Below, piece by piece: positions 47,905 to 55,486 of a DNA stretch of 64,000 nt. How positions within the stretch are numbered: position 1 is the stretch's first letter; every line of letters begins with the position of its first letter. The position numbers and the translations under genes are program-made. Origin of the DNA: Streptomyces dioscori (GTDB lineage: Bacteria; Actinomycetota; Actinomycetes; Streptomycetales; Streptomycetaceae); NCBI RefSeq assembly GCF_003024195.1, contig NZ_KZ679053.1, forward strand, positions 186,001 through 250,000, given 5' to 3'. A model generated the notes under the pieces. That model ran no database searches and was not told the origin of the DNA. It was given only the letters and a program-made list of their open reading frames with translations.

Positions 47905-48321
47905 TCACTCCGGCTGTGTCACGGTCAGGGACCAGCGGACGTTCTGTGATGAGGCATCGACGGTGATGGTGAAGGAGCCAGGCCGCACTATGCCGGCTTC
48001 CATGGCCACCGAGCCGGTCCCGGCTGTCCCGGCGGGGCAGCCGACCGAGAACGCTGCCACTTCCGTGCCCTGCGATTGCATCGTCACCTGCACGTCGCCA
48101 CCGCCTTCGCAGGCCACCGTCAGGATGGTCGGCAGCTTGTCCCAGGCTCCACCCGATGCGACTCCGCCGTCACCGGTGTGTTCTTCCACCCACACCAGAC
48201 CGTCCGGGCCGGGATGGGGCAGCAGGGGATCGGTGACCGCAGCCGCGGGCCCTACGGTGCCACCCGTCAGAGCACAGACCGTCACCGCTGTCACCAGCAG
48301 GGCTTTTCTCATCCCGTTCAT
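47905..48321 (-). CDS. Small secreted protein of unknown function
   Basis: A 138-aa exported protein. The signal peptide MNGMRKALLVTAVTVCALTG ends near GPAAAVTD (residue 29). The mature part of about 110 residues has one pair of cysteines (VACEGGGD and VGCPAGTAG), likely a disulfide, and a beta-rich pattern (FTITVDASSQNVRWSLTVTQ) that could be an immunoglobulin-like or carbohydrate-binding fold. ATG 48321 has GGAGTAGGT upstream; the frame extends much further but loses coding character. No operon partner is seen. Confidence 0.7.
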   Translation of the reverse strand: MNGMRKALLVTAVTVCALTGGTVGPAAAVTDPLLPHPGPDGLVWVEEHTGDGGVASGGAWDKLPTILTVACEGGGDVQVTMQSQGTEVAAFSVGCPAGTAGTGSVAMEAGIVRPGSFTITVDASSQNVRWSLTVTQPE

Positions 48322-48645
48322 ACCTACTCCTCGCCTATATGCCATGGACGCCACAGTCTGGCGGGGCGATGGCCTTCGGACCTGAGTACGCGTACTCAGG
48401 CACTGGCAAGTCGGCCGGAAACGAACGGCTTGCCGACTGCAATTGGCCGCGTGAGAGCGGTTTCCTGGCCGGGCCCGGTACCCGACACGGGGCCGGTTGC
48501 TGGTGGTCAGGTGCTTCGGGGTAAGCAGTCGGCTCACCCGCTGGGGAGGGTTGTGGGCGGGCTGTCCTGCGTATGCAGGCAGGCAGGCCGATCGCGGAGC
48601 GGGCCGTGCAGGGCGCGGGAACAACGCACGGGAAGCCATGGGTGG

Positions 48646-48914
48646 TTACGGGTCGGGGGCCAGTTGGCGGTCGCCGAGCGCGCGTACCTTCGCGCCGATG
48701 AGGTCGTCCAGGTCCAGGACGGGGCCGATGGCCAGGACAACGGGGGCCGCCACAGCACTTCCGGTGGCGAAGTCGAGGTGTGGCTGGGCCGGTACACGAT
48801 GCCGTGCGCCTGGATGGCGTAACCGCCCATCGGCGCCAGCCCGTACGGACGCCCGGCAATGAGAGCGTCGGTGAGCGGCCGCCGGTGATGCTTGGGCAGG
48901 TTGTGCAGACTCAC
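48646..48914 (-). pseudogene. Deleted AbiEii-type nucleotidyltransferase
   Basis: The GTG start at 48914 gives SLHNLPKHHRRPLTDALIAG then RPYGLAPMGGYAIQAHGIV, the N-terminal GG(Y)-type motif of AbiEii/AbiGii-family nucleotidyltransferases. After a frame change the sequence reads AQPHLDFATGS (the DLDVAT position, DxD degraded) and jumps to VVLAIGPVLDLDDLIGAKVR and ALGDRQLAPDP with TAA at 48646. Most of the middle is deleted and the catalytic DxD is damaged. The start overlaps the stop of an upstream fragment by 4 bases, the kind of coupling seen in two-gene abortive-infection or toxin-antitoxin pairs. Confidence 0.6.
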
Positions 48915-49115
48915 GCGGCCGCCGCCGGCCGCACCCGCTGGAAACGCTTCTCCCAGACGGCATGCATGCCGCGGCCGGGCATCTTGCGCAGGACGGGCCA
49001 ATGGCTGACCAGCAAGGTGGCGTCGAGGTGGTGGGTGCAGTCCTGATGCCGACCGTTGAGCAGCACGATCCGGTACATCTCCAGCAGGAGCTTCTCGGCC
49101 TGGAGATCGAACGTC
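48911..49115 (-). pseudogene. C-terminal fragment of the gene upstream of the AbiEii remnant
   Basis: The minus frame FDLQAEKLLLEMYRIVLLNG, RHQDCTHHLDATLLVSHWPV, LRKMPGRGMHAVWEKRFQRV ends with TGA overlapping the AbiEii-like GTG. It looks like a genuine protein end, but upstream homology is lost. It is probably the partner gene of the pair. I do not recognise the family. The stretch 49116-49638 has no clear gene. Confidence 0.4.
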
Positions 49116-49638
49116 CGTAGCCCCGATCACGCCGGATGCAATGGCAATGTCACGACGCCACGCGGCAGCTCGGCGAACTCTGCCGCGGTCCCCACCTCCC
49201 CGCGCCCGGCACGGCCAAGCCTGATCCGTGCAGGCCCATTCCCCGGCCCGGCGTGAGGGTGACTCCGGGGCAGGAGGACTGGGGAACGGGGATACCCACG
49301 CGAGCCACCCAATCGTTGTGGAGACAGTGAGGGAGTTCCGGCTGCCGTGCGGTGGGCGCGGCAGCCGTAGTGCGCCGAAGGACGGAAGTTGTCGTCTAGG
49401 GAGACAGAAAATCCGGTGTACAGGATCGGTTGAAACGGCCTGGTTGACACAAGCAAGGCACGCGGCTTGTCGCACATGCTCATCCGGTGGCTCTTCTGTC
49501 GCAAGAAGCGAAGATCGACAACCTCTGGCCCCGAGTTGACATGCGGCAACACTTCACCACAACCGCGTCCTGCTCCTGTGAGTCTTACCACCGAGCGCCG
49601 GCAGAAGTCGGCTACCCCAGGGGATCGGGACGCGGGTC

Positions 49639-50070
49639 ATGCCGAAATATGCGAACGTCCAGCACTTCACACGGTTCTTCTGGCCCCCGCGTGGTGCAAG
49701 ACAACAGCCGGCCACGTTCGCCCGGCAACTGGTTGGGCTCTGGCTGTTCGCGCTTGCCTTCGGGGCCGGGCTGACCGCGATCGGCTGGGACGACGAGTTC
49801 GGGATGGTGCTGCTCCTCTTTTATGGCGACATCATCGACGGGGTGCGGTACCGCTGGACGGCCACCCTGGCCTCGCTAACGGTCCTGTCGGCTGCCAGCC
49901 GGCTCACAAGAGCCGTCCTGCCCGGCTCCCTCGACGATGCCTGGGCGCACAGCGTTGGCTCCGCTGTCGGTGTCACGCTCGGGCTGGCAGTGAGCGCCGC
50001 GATCACACGGCTTCCGGAGCGCCAACTCGAACATCGACCCGGCCGTGATCCACACCCTCGCGTTCTGTGA
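49639..50070 (+). CDS. Small membrane protein, 3' end replaced by istB
   Basis: A 143-aa frame starting MPKYANVQHFTRFFWPPRGA with three likely membrane helices (VGLWLFALAFGAGLTAIG, FGMVLLLFYGDIIDGV, SVGSAVGVTLGLAVSAAI). Real sequence appears to stop near residue 127; from base 50021 the DNA is istB read in a different frame, so the last 16 residues are foreign. The family is unknown. The junction shows that an IS21-type element or a deletion cut the gene. Confidence 0.5.
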   Translation: MPKYANVQHFTRFFWPPRGARQQPATFARQLVGLWLFALAFGAGLTAIGWDDEFGMVLLLFYGDIIDGVRYRWTATLASLTVLSAASRLTRAVLPGSLDDAWAHSVGSAVGVTLGLAVSAAITRLPERQLEHRPGRDPHPRVL

Positions 50071-50401
50071 ATGGGTGAAGAAGGGTTTGCCCCTCTGTCT
50101 CATAGGAGACTCCGGCATGGGGAAGTCTCACCTGCTGATCGCGCTGGGCACCGAAGCCGCGATGGCTGGCTTCCGGGTGAAGTACGTGCTGGCCACCAAG
50201 CTGGTCGACGAGTTGGTGGAGGCCGCCGACGAGAAGGTACTGACGAAGACGATCGCCCGCTAGGGACGCGTCGATCTCCTCGCGATCGATGAGCTGGGAT
50301 ACATGGAACTCGACAAACGCGGCGCCGAGTTGCTGTTCCAAGTTCTCACCGAACGGGAGGAGAAGAACAGCGTCGCCATCGCCTCCAACGAAAGTTTTGG
50401 A
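50021..50401 (+). pseudogene. istB: istB (IS21 family), left part, interrupted
   Basis: The plus frame reads ANSNIDPAVIHTLAFCEWVK, GLPLCLIGDSGMGKSHLLIA (Walker A), AAMAGFRVKYVLATKLVDEL, then TAG at 50261 where family members have Tyr, then RVDLLAIDELGYMELDKRGA (Walker B) and EEKNSVAIASNESFG. IstB is the AAA+ helper ATPase of IS21 transposition. The 5' part of the gene is missing before 50021, there is a nonsense codon, and the gene is cut at 50401 by the recombinase element. Its C-terminal part reappears at 54191. Confidence 0.9.
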
Positions 50402-50484
50402 AAAGCGCACATGTTCCGGCGAACCTGTGCGAGGTGCTGCCGAACTGCGACAGGTTCGACGAGGCATAGCGGGAGCTCTCGTAC

Positions 50485-50925
50485 TCAGATGTCCTGTGGC
50501 CATCCGCCGAGGGTCTGCGTCAGATCCTGGTGAAGCTCCGGATCGTCCGTCGCCCGGGCAAGGCGATAGGCAGTCGGCCCGACGCGCCAACCCGAATCAT
50601 GATCGAAAGGCGGTCGCTGTCCCGCTGCGTTGTGAGCGAGCTTTGTCACCAGTTCCGCGAGAGCAAAGTACAGAGCGTGTTCCTCGGTCAGCGGGTCTTC
50701 TCTGTTCAGGCTCCGTCGCCGGATTCGGTCGAAGACTTCGCGGCCCCGCGGCCACTGGTCTTCACGTTCTGCCAGGATCAGGGCCTCGTCGATCTCTGGT
50801 GACCGCCCCATCCTCCGGGCCGCAGCAGCAAGAACGCTGCCTGCCCAAACAACGGGATCCTGCTGTTGCTGGAACAAGTTCCGCCCCCAGAGATAGAGAC
50901 GCTCATTCGTCGGCAGGTCAGTCAT
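50485..50925 (-). CDS. Passenger protein of the recombinase element, unknown function
   Basis: A 146-aa protein starting MTDLPTNERLYLWGRNLFQQ, with AAARRMGRSPEIDEALILAE near 48, REVFDRIRRRSLNREDPLTE near 75, and ALYFALAELVTKLAHNAAGQ near 98; the end is WRVGPTAYRLARATDDPEL. It is mostly alpha-helical and charged; I recognise no domain. It is the only gene of the element that is not a recombinase or regulator and lies at the left end, downstream of the larger recombinase on the same strand. It may assist transposition or give the host a trait. Confidence 0.6.
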   Translation of the reverse strand: MTDLPTNERLYLWGRNLFQQQQDPVVWAGSVLAAAARRMGRSPEIDEALILAEREDQWPRGREVFDRIRRRSLNREDPLTEEHALYFALAELVTKLAHNAAGQRPPFDHDSGWRVGPTAYRLARATDDPELHQDLTQTLGGWPQDI

Positions 50926-51023
50926 GATCGCTGCAATTCTCGTGGAGGAAATGGCGGAGATCGGCGGCGAGAGTGGACATTTACTCATCGGCTGAACAGG
51001 GTAGGTCAGACGTTCGCGCGCCG

Positions 51024-52655
51024 TCACCGTGGTTCTGGGCCGGGCAGGCGGCCGGGATCGACACGGTCGGCGAGGTAGATCATGGTGGCTTCGGGGTCCA
51101 TGCCGAAGGCGGCGGCGACGAGTTTGGGGTCCATGGTGTTGACCAGGTCGAGCAGCCGAGTGCAGCGGATCATGCGGGGCGGGAAGCCGCAGGCGTCGAG
51201 GACGTGGCTGACATAGGCGGTGGACGCCGGTCGCCGGCCGGACTTCGTCTGGCGGGTGACCATGACGTGGGGATTGTCGGTTCGCTGAGCTTCGCGGTGA
51301 GCCAGACAGCGTTCCAGCACTGCCCATGACGCGGGGTCCAGGGGGACCGGATGCGGGCGGTCGCCGAGCCGGGCGGTCCTCGCCCGCGGGTCCAGATGAT
51401 CGCTCTGCAGCATCTTGACCTCGCGGCTTGAGGCACCGTGCAACAGCGCGAGCATGCCCAGCAGAGCCTCGTGCGGGTGGACGGCCGGATCGGTGGTCCA
51501 GCGACGGAACAGGACGCGTTGCTGATCGAGTGTCAGTGTCGCTCCGGTGAAGCCGCTCGGGCCTCGGGAGGACAGACCGCGGGTGGGATCCACCAGCACG
51601 ATCTTCCGCGAGCGGGCGAAGCGGAAGAACTGTCCGAGCACGACCAGCCGACGTTTTCGGGCCTTGGGCGAGCCGGTGAGGAAGGCTTCGACGTCGTGGA
51701 CGTCGCTCAGCGCCCAGTCCTGCTTGCCGCGTTCGCCGGCGAGGAAGCGGGCGAGATCACGCATGATGGCCAATGCCGCCTCGACGGTCGCATCGCTACG
51801 AGGCCGTGTTCCGGCACGGCGGGCCCTCTCGCGCGAGCGCATCATGAAGTCGGCGAACGCATCAACCGCTGGCCGCAGGGTCTCGGGGACGGCATTGATG
51901 CGACGCTGTCGGCGGCCGGCCGCGAGCCGCTCGGCCTGATCGGTGGCCACGGCCATGCCGTGACCGGTGAAGAAGGTTTCCAGTGCGCGGGCGAGGGAGC
52001 CCATCGAGCGTCCGGAACGACGAGAGCGTTCGAGCAGAGCCTGCGGGTGGTTGGGATGCTCGTCCAGAAGAAGTCGCCCCAGGGAAGTGATCATCGTGCA
52101 TGCGCGGCTGACGCAGTACTTGGCGGCGAGATCAGCCGCGAAGTCCCGCAACCAGTCCGGGGGTTCGGCGAGTTCGGCGATCAGGTTCTCGGCCCGGACG
52201 AAGGGCCGGTCGGGATGACGCTGCCAGCAGGCTGAGCACAGTCCCAGCCCGGCATGCCGTCGCACGCGGCCGCATTCGCGGCAAGGCCGGGGCGGCTGCG
52301 TGGTCTGGCGGGGACGCGAGCAGTGCCCGCACCTGCCGGTGTCCTCGCGCAGATAGCTGGGCCGGTGACACCGAGGACAGGGCGCCTTGGCGGCGTCGCG
52401 TTCAGCCGTGCGTGAGCAGTCCCGGCACAGCGTCGCTGTCTTGTCTCTGACCGGGTGACCGCAGGCGGTGCACACGCGTGAACAGGTGATGCACCGGCCG
52501 GTGTTCTCCTGGAGGACGCGCTGCCGGCCGCAGCGGGGGCAAGCGGTCCTGGCCGCCGCTTCCTTCTGCCGGGCGGTGCAGCGACAGCAGTACTGCCGGT
52601 CGATGAAGCCGACCGGGGCCCCGCAGCCGACGCAGTCGCTCTGTTTGACGCCCAC
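51024..52655 (-). CDS. Large tyrosine recombinase with N-terminal zinc ribbons
   Basis: A 543-aa protein. The first 180 residues carry five Cys-rich knuckles (for example CVGCG, CPRCGRQR with CITC, CTACGHPVRD with CRDC, CPRCHRPS with CGHC, CRECGRVRR with CSAC). A SAM-like helical region follows, and from about 340 a tyrosine-recombinase catalytic domain: LLHGASSREVKMLQ with the first Arg, RCTRLLDLVNTMDPKLVAAA at the HxxR place (His replaced), and MIYLADRV with the Tyr near 530. The His change may lower activity. It resembles TnpB of Tn554-type elements. GTG 52655 starts 14 bases after the HTH gene. Confidence 0.8.
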   Translation of the reverse strand: MGVKQSDCVGCGAPVGFIDRQYCCRCTARQKEAAARTACPRCGRQRVLQENTGRCITCSRVCTACGHPVRDKTATLCRDCSRTAERDAAKAPCPRCHRPSYLREDTGRCGHCSRPRQTTQPPRPCRECGRVRRHAGLGLCSACWQRHPDRPFVRAENLIAELAEPPDWLRDFAADLAAKYCVSRACTMITSLGRLLLDEHPNHPQALLERSRRSGRSMGSLARALETFFTGHGMAVATDQAERLAAGRRQRRINAVPETLRPAVDAFADFMMRSRERARRAGTRPRSDATVEAALAIMRDLARFLAGERGKQDWALSDVHDVEAFLTGSPKARKRRLVVLGQFFRFARSRKIVLVDPTRGLSSRGPSGFTGATLTLDQQRVLFRRWTTDPAVHPHEALLGMLALLHGASSREVKMLQSDHLDPRARTARLGDRPHPVPLDPASWAVLERCLAHREAQRTDNPHVMVTRQTKSGRRPASTAYVSHVLDACGFPPRMIRCTRLLDLVNTMDPKLVAAAFGMDPEATMIYLADRVDPGRLPGPEPR

Positions 52656-52669
52656 GATGCCACCCGGGG

Positions 52670-52984
52670 TCAGAGCGGCGGCATCGAACGGCCGCGGGCC
52701 GAGGCCGCCTTGGGCAGGTCAGCGACTGGCCGCGGTGGGGTGGCAGGGTGCTCGACCGGGGTGGTGTCGACCTCGAACAGGTCGTTGGGAGTGCATTCCA
52801 GTGCGGTGCACAACGCGATCAGGGTGGACATCTTCACCTGGGAGGGCTCCTTGGTGAACAGCGCGGACACCGACGCGGAGGACATCTGCAGGCCGGCACG
52901 TTCGGCCAGGAGCCGCTGCAGCTGGGTGCCGGTCCAGACCTCACGCTGGGCGGCGGCCATCCGCAGGCGCCATCGGATCTTCAT
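52670..52984 (-). CDS. XRE-type HTH protein between the two recombinases
   Basis: A 104-aa protein with a Cro/C1-type helix-turn-helix: LQRLLAERAGLQMSSASVSA, LFTKEPSQVKMSTLIALCTA and LECTPNDLFEVDTTP. It starts at ATG 52984, overlapping the smaller recombinase gene by 4 bases (ATGA), so the three genes form one coupled operon. It could repress the operon or act as an architectural helper in recombination, like the small third protein of Tn554-type elements, although the gene order differs. Confidence 0.82.
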   Translation of the reverse strand: MKIRWRLRMAAAQREVWTGTQLQRLLAERAGLQMSSASVSALFTKEPSQVKMSTLIALCTALECTPNDLFEVDTTPVEHPATPPRPVADLPKAASARGRSMPPL

Positions 52985-54051
52985 GCGGGACTGCCCTCCT
53001 CCGCGGTGAGCTCACCCAGCGTGGTGGTCACCGCGCGGCGATAGGCGTCCTCGATGAACGTCGCCGACGGCCGGACGTATCGCATGGTCGAGCTGACCGT
53101 CCAGTGACCGAGGAGTTGCTGGATCGCCACGAGGTCCACACCGCGTTCGTAGTTGTGGGTCGCGCAGGCCCGCCGCAGGGCATGCGGGCTGAACCGGTCG
53201 GCGGCCGGGCGTCCTTCGAGTTCCATCAGATAGCGCAGGCGGTTGCGGATCGTCCCGCGGTGCAGGCTGCCGCCGGACTCGTCCGCGAACAGCACCGGCG
53301 AGTCGGGGAACTTGCCCCGCACGTCGTCGAGGAACCAGTGCAGGACGAGGTCGAGGCCGTCCAGCATGGGCACCCAGCGCGGCCTGGGGCCGGAAGTGCG
53401 GGCGCCTTTGCCAAAACGTACGTGAAGTTTCCCGAACGGGCCCCGCGAGAAGTGGACGTCGGGACGGTCCAGAAGGGAGGCTTCTTCCGAGCGCAGGCCA
53501 GCGTGATACAGGGTCCGGAACATCGCATAGTCCCTGGCCGCAGGTCCGTACTTGCGGGCGGTGGCGATCCGGGCCTTGAGGAAATCAAAGAACTCCGCCA
53601 CCCGTTCCGGGGTCGGCGGCGGCAGTTGAGCCGGGGAATCGTCCCCGACATGTCGCGAGGCGTTGAACTCGTCCACTGGGCAGACCAGACGGACACCGAA
53701 CCCCGCTTCAATCTCAACGGCTTTGCGGACCTGCAGGAACCGATGGAATCCCTTGAAGATCTGCACATACTCGCGGCGGGTCGATGCCGCCCGCCCGGCG
53801 AGGGCCAGGTCGCCGACGACGCGGTCGATGTCTTCCGGGGTGACGTCCCACGCGGGTCGGCCCAGCGCAGTGAGCGTTCGTTCCAGCAGGCCAATGTCGT
53901 TCTCGACAGTCACCGGGCTGAACCCGCGGGCCCGCCACGAGGCGACGAACGCCTCGACACACTCGGCCTGGAATTCCCACGGATCGGCGGTCACCGGCTC
54001 CAGCAGGACGGCACCACCCTCGATCACCCGCAACTGGGAAGTCACCGGCAC
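52981..54051 (-). CDS. Tyrosine recombinase/integrase, first gene of the element
   Basis: A 356-aa integrase. A core-binding SAM-like domain at about residues 25-110 (AECVEAFVASWRARGFSPVT) precedes the catalytic domain with YHAGLRSEEASLLDRPDV near 190 (Arg I), HALRRACATHNYERG near 295 (HxxR), LLGHWTVSSTMRYVRPS near 320 (His/Trp and nucleophile Tyr). All catalytic residues are present, so it can cut and join DNA. GTG 54051 or GTG 54045 is the start; GAGGAAGG favours the latter. It lies at the right end of the element, transcribed inward. Confidence 0.9.
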   Translation of the reverse strand: MPVTSQLRVIEGGAVLLEPVTADPWEFQAECVEAFVASWRARGFSPVTVENDIGLLERTLTALGRPAWDVTPEDIDRVVGDLALAGRAASTRREYVQIFKGFHRFLQVRKAVEIEAGFGVRLVCPVDEFNASRHVGDDSPAQLPPPTPERVAEFFDFLKARIATARKYGPAARDYAMFRTLYHAGLRSEEASLLDRPDVHFSRGPFGKLHVRFGKGARTSGPRPRWVPMLDGLDLVLHWFLDDVRGKFPDSPVLFADESGGSLHRGTIRNRLRYLMELEGRPAADRFSPHALRRACATHNYERGVDLVAIQQLLGHWTVSSTMRYVRPSATFIEDAYRRAVTTTLGELTAEEGSPA

Positions 54052-54190
54052 ACCTTCCTCGCACCTGACCGATCAAGGCAGCACCTGGAGAAGCCGAGTG
54101 CCACCGCGAAGACCAACGAGGACCGCAGGAGATGGATACGGGCCGGTGGCAGCAGCGATCCTCGAAAAGGAACATGTGCCAGCCCCAGAT

Positions 54191-54334
54191 GGGTGGACCA
54201 AAACGTTTACCGATCCCCGGCTCTGCGCGGCCATTGTCGACCTTCTCACCTTCGGCGGGAACATCATCGAGACCGGCACTGATTCCTTCCGCCTCGCCCA
54301 GACCCGAGCTAGGGCCCAACAGACTGCTGACTGA
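54191..54334 (+). pseudogene. istB: istB (IS21 family), right part after the insertion
   Basis: The plus frame reads GWTKTFTDPRLCAAIVDLLT then FGGNIIETGTDSFRLAQTRA and RAQQTAD, with TGA at 54332. This is exactly the C terminus of IstB that is missing from the piece ending at 50401. Joining the two gives a continuous IstB, which defines the inserted element. Confidence 0.9.
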
Positions 54335-54405
54335 CGACAGCGGGCCCTTACTCGACAGGTGCCGTGGGCCAGCCGATGGCCACCATCACGACACCGGGGA
54401 AGCCG

Positions 54406-54786
54406 CTACTGGGAAGGACCGAACACCCTGAACACGCAACGGTCAAGGAGGTTTCCGAAGGCTTGCGGTGAACCCACATCCGGGGCAGGGCGCACACCGG
54501 CATCATCGATACTCGCGATGAAGTCGACATCGGCCCAGCCACCGCGGAACAGCACCACACAAAGCTCGGTCTCTGCCAGCCCCGTGATACGGACGCCGAT
54601 TGAATCGGGGTCCTCCACTCGCGAGCGGTCCGTCTCAAACTCCTGAGGCCAAGAAGCTGCTTCGTCACGCCAGCTGATAGGCCCGACAGCCAATCCTGCG
54701 GACTTCCACCCACGCCGACGCTCTGCAATTTCGACGACCGCTTGATCAAGATCGATGACTCTCTTCACGGTCTGATCATCGAGCAC
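54406..54786 (-). CDS. Hypothetical protein, immunity-protein-like
   Basis: A 126-aa frame with a natural look: DDQTVKRVIDLDQAVVEIAE at the N terminus, WADVDFIASIDDAGVRPAPD near 85 and LLDRCVFRVFGPSQ at the end. It resembles the single-domain acidic immunity or hypothetical proteins common near mobile DNA, but I cannot name a family. GTG 54786 is the likely start with only a weak ribosome site. The gap 54787-55049 contains an overlapping plus frame (54742-54975) that I do not trust. Confidence 0.45.
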   Translation of the reverse strand: MLDDQTVKRVIDLDQAVVEIAERRRGWKSAGLAVGPISWRDEAASWPQEFETDRSRVEDPDSIGVRITGLAETELCVVLFRGGWADVDFIASIDDAGVRPAPDVGSPQAFGNLLDRCVFRVFGPSQ

Positions 54787-55049
54787 GCAGGCGCTGAGCT
54801 CTATCGTTTAACGCTCGACCAGACACTGGACCTCCCCCCAGGCCAGGTGGTGTCAGATCGCACCGACATTTCACACAGCCCAAGGCAGCTACTGCTGTCG
54901 AAACTCACCGACAAGTGGTGTCCGTTTCCGGCTCTGGTCCGCTTCGTGTGGGCGCGTACGCAGGGTGACTGTTGATCTCTGCCTGATGTCGCTTGAGTTC
55001 GCCCGAAAATCGCTGGGCTGGACGGTGCTGTGGTCGACAGTTCTTCGCC

Positions 55050-55265
55050 GTGAACGAAGTGCTGCCGCAGCTGGATGAGCTGCTGTTCTCCTCGGTCGAG
55101 GGTGTATTGGTGGAGTCGGTAGAGGTGACCGATGTGGTTGTCCGGGTCGAGGCCTGTACGACCGCAGGGCGGGCGGCCTGTCCGGGGTGCGGGTGCTGGT
55201 CGGGGCGAATACACGGCTCCTACCTGCGGTTCCCTCGTGATCTGCCAAGGCCGGTAACGCTCGGA
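55050..55265 (+). pseudogene. N-terminal fragment of an ISL3-family transposase
   Basis: From GTG 55050 the frame reads NEVLPQLDELLFSSVEGVLV, VTDVVVRVEACTTAGRAACP, GCGCWSGRIHGSYLRFPRDL. This is the typical start of ISL3 transposases, including the CPxCG zinc-binding part and the HGxYxR segment. Homology ends at about 55255, where the sequence turns abruptly G/T-rich. That break is the likely outer end of the Tn7-like element. Confidence 0.75.
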
Positions 55266-55272
55266 GGGGGGT

Positions 55273-55452
55273 TTGTTGGTGTGCTGAGTGCTTGTTGGCC
55301 TGGGGTGTTGTGGGTTTGCTGAGAAGCGAGGTAGGTGTTTGGGCCGGGGCGGGTGGGCTGTGTGAGCTGGGTTTATGTGTTCTGCGTGGAGCTTGGCTGG
55401 GTGGGTTGTAGGTAGTTTTAGCGTGTAAAGGCCTGGTTGTGGTTTTTGCTGG
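55273..55452. repeat. Three repeats in the G/T-rich arm, candidate TnsB sites
   Basis: TTGTTGGTGTGCTGAG (55273-55288), TTGTGGGTTTGCTGAG (55308-55323) and TTGTGGTTTTTGCTGG (55437-55452) share TTGTKGGTKTGCTGAG. They lie in the same orientation in a 220-base region that is strongly G/T-rich on the plus strand and contains no gene, just outside tnsC. Repeated sites of about 20 bases near the ends are what TnsB-type transposases bind. Confidence 0.5.
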
Positions 55453-55486
55453 TCAGTGCTGTTTTGCCTGGTCGGTGGGGTGGGGG

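Larger units (their letters stand above)
50402..54190. mobile_element. 3.8-kb tyrosine-recombinase element inserted in istB
   Basis: The istB coding sequence continues without loss from NESFG (ending 50401) to GWTKTFTDPRL (starting 54191), so 3,789 bases were inserted cleanly. Near both ends lie 11-base inverted copies: GCACATGTTCC (50407-50417) and GGAACATGTGC (54169-54179). A further inverted pair CGAACCTGT/ACAGGTTCG (50420-50458) lies inside the left end. The cargo is a tyrosine recombinase, an HTH protein, a second Zn-ribbon tyrosine recombinase and one passenger gene. No target duplication is visible. The layout resembles Tn554-type TnpA/TnpB/TnpC elements. Confidence 0.75.

Noticed and set aside
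54742..54975. 77-codon plus frame starting TTG
   Set aside because: It overlaps the better minus-strand gene start and has no ribosome site or known family.
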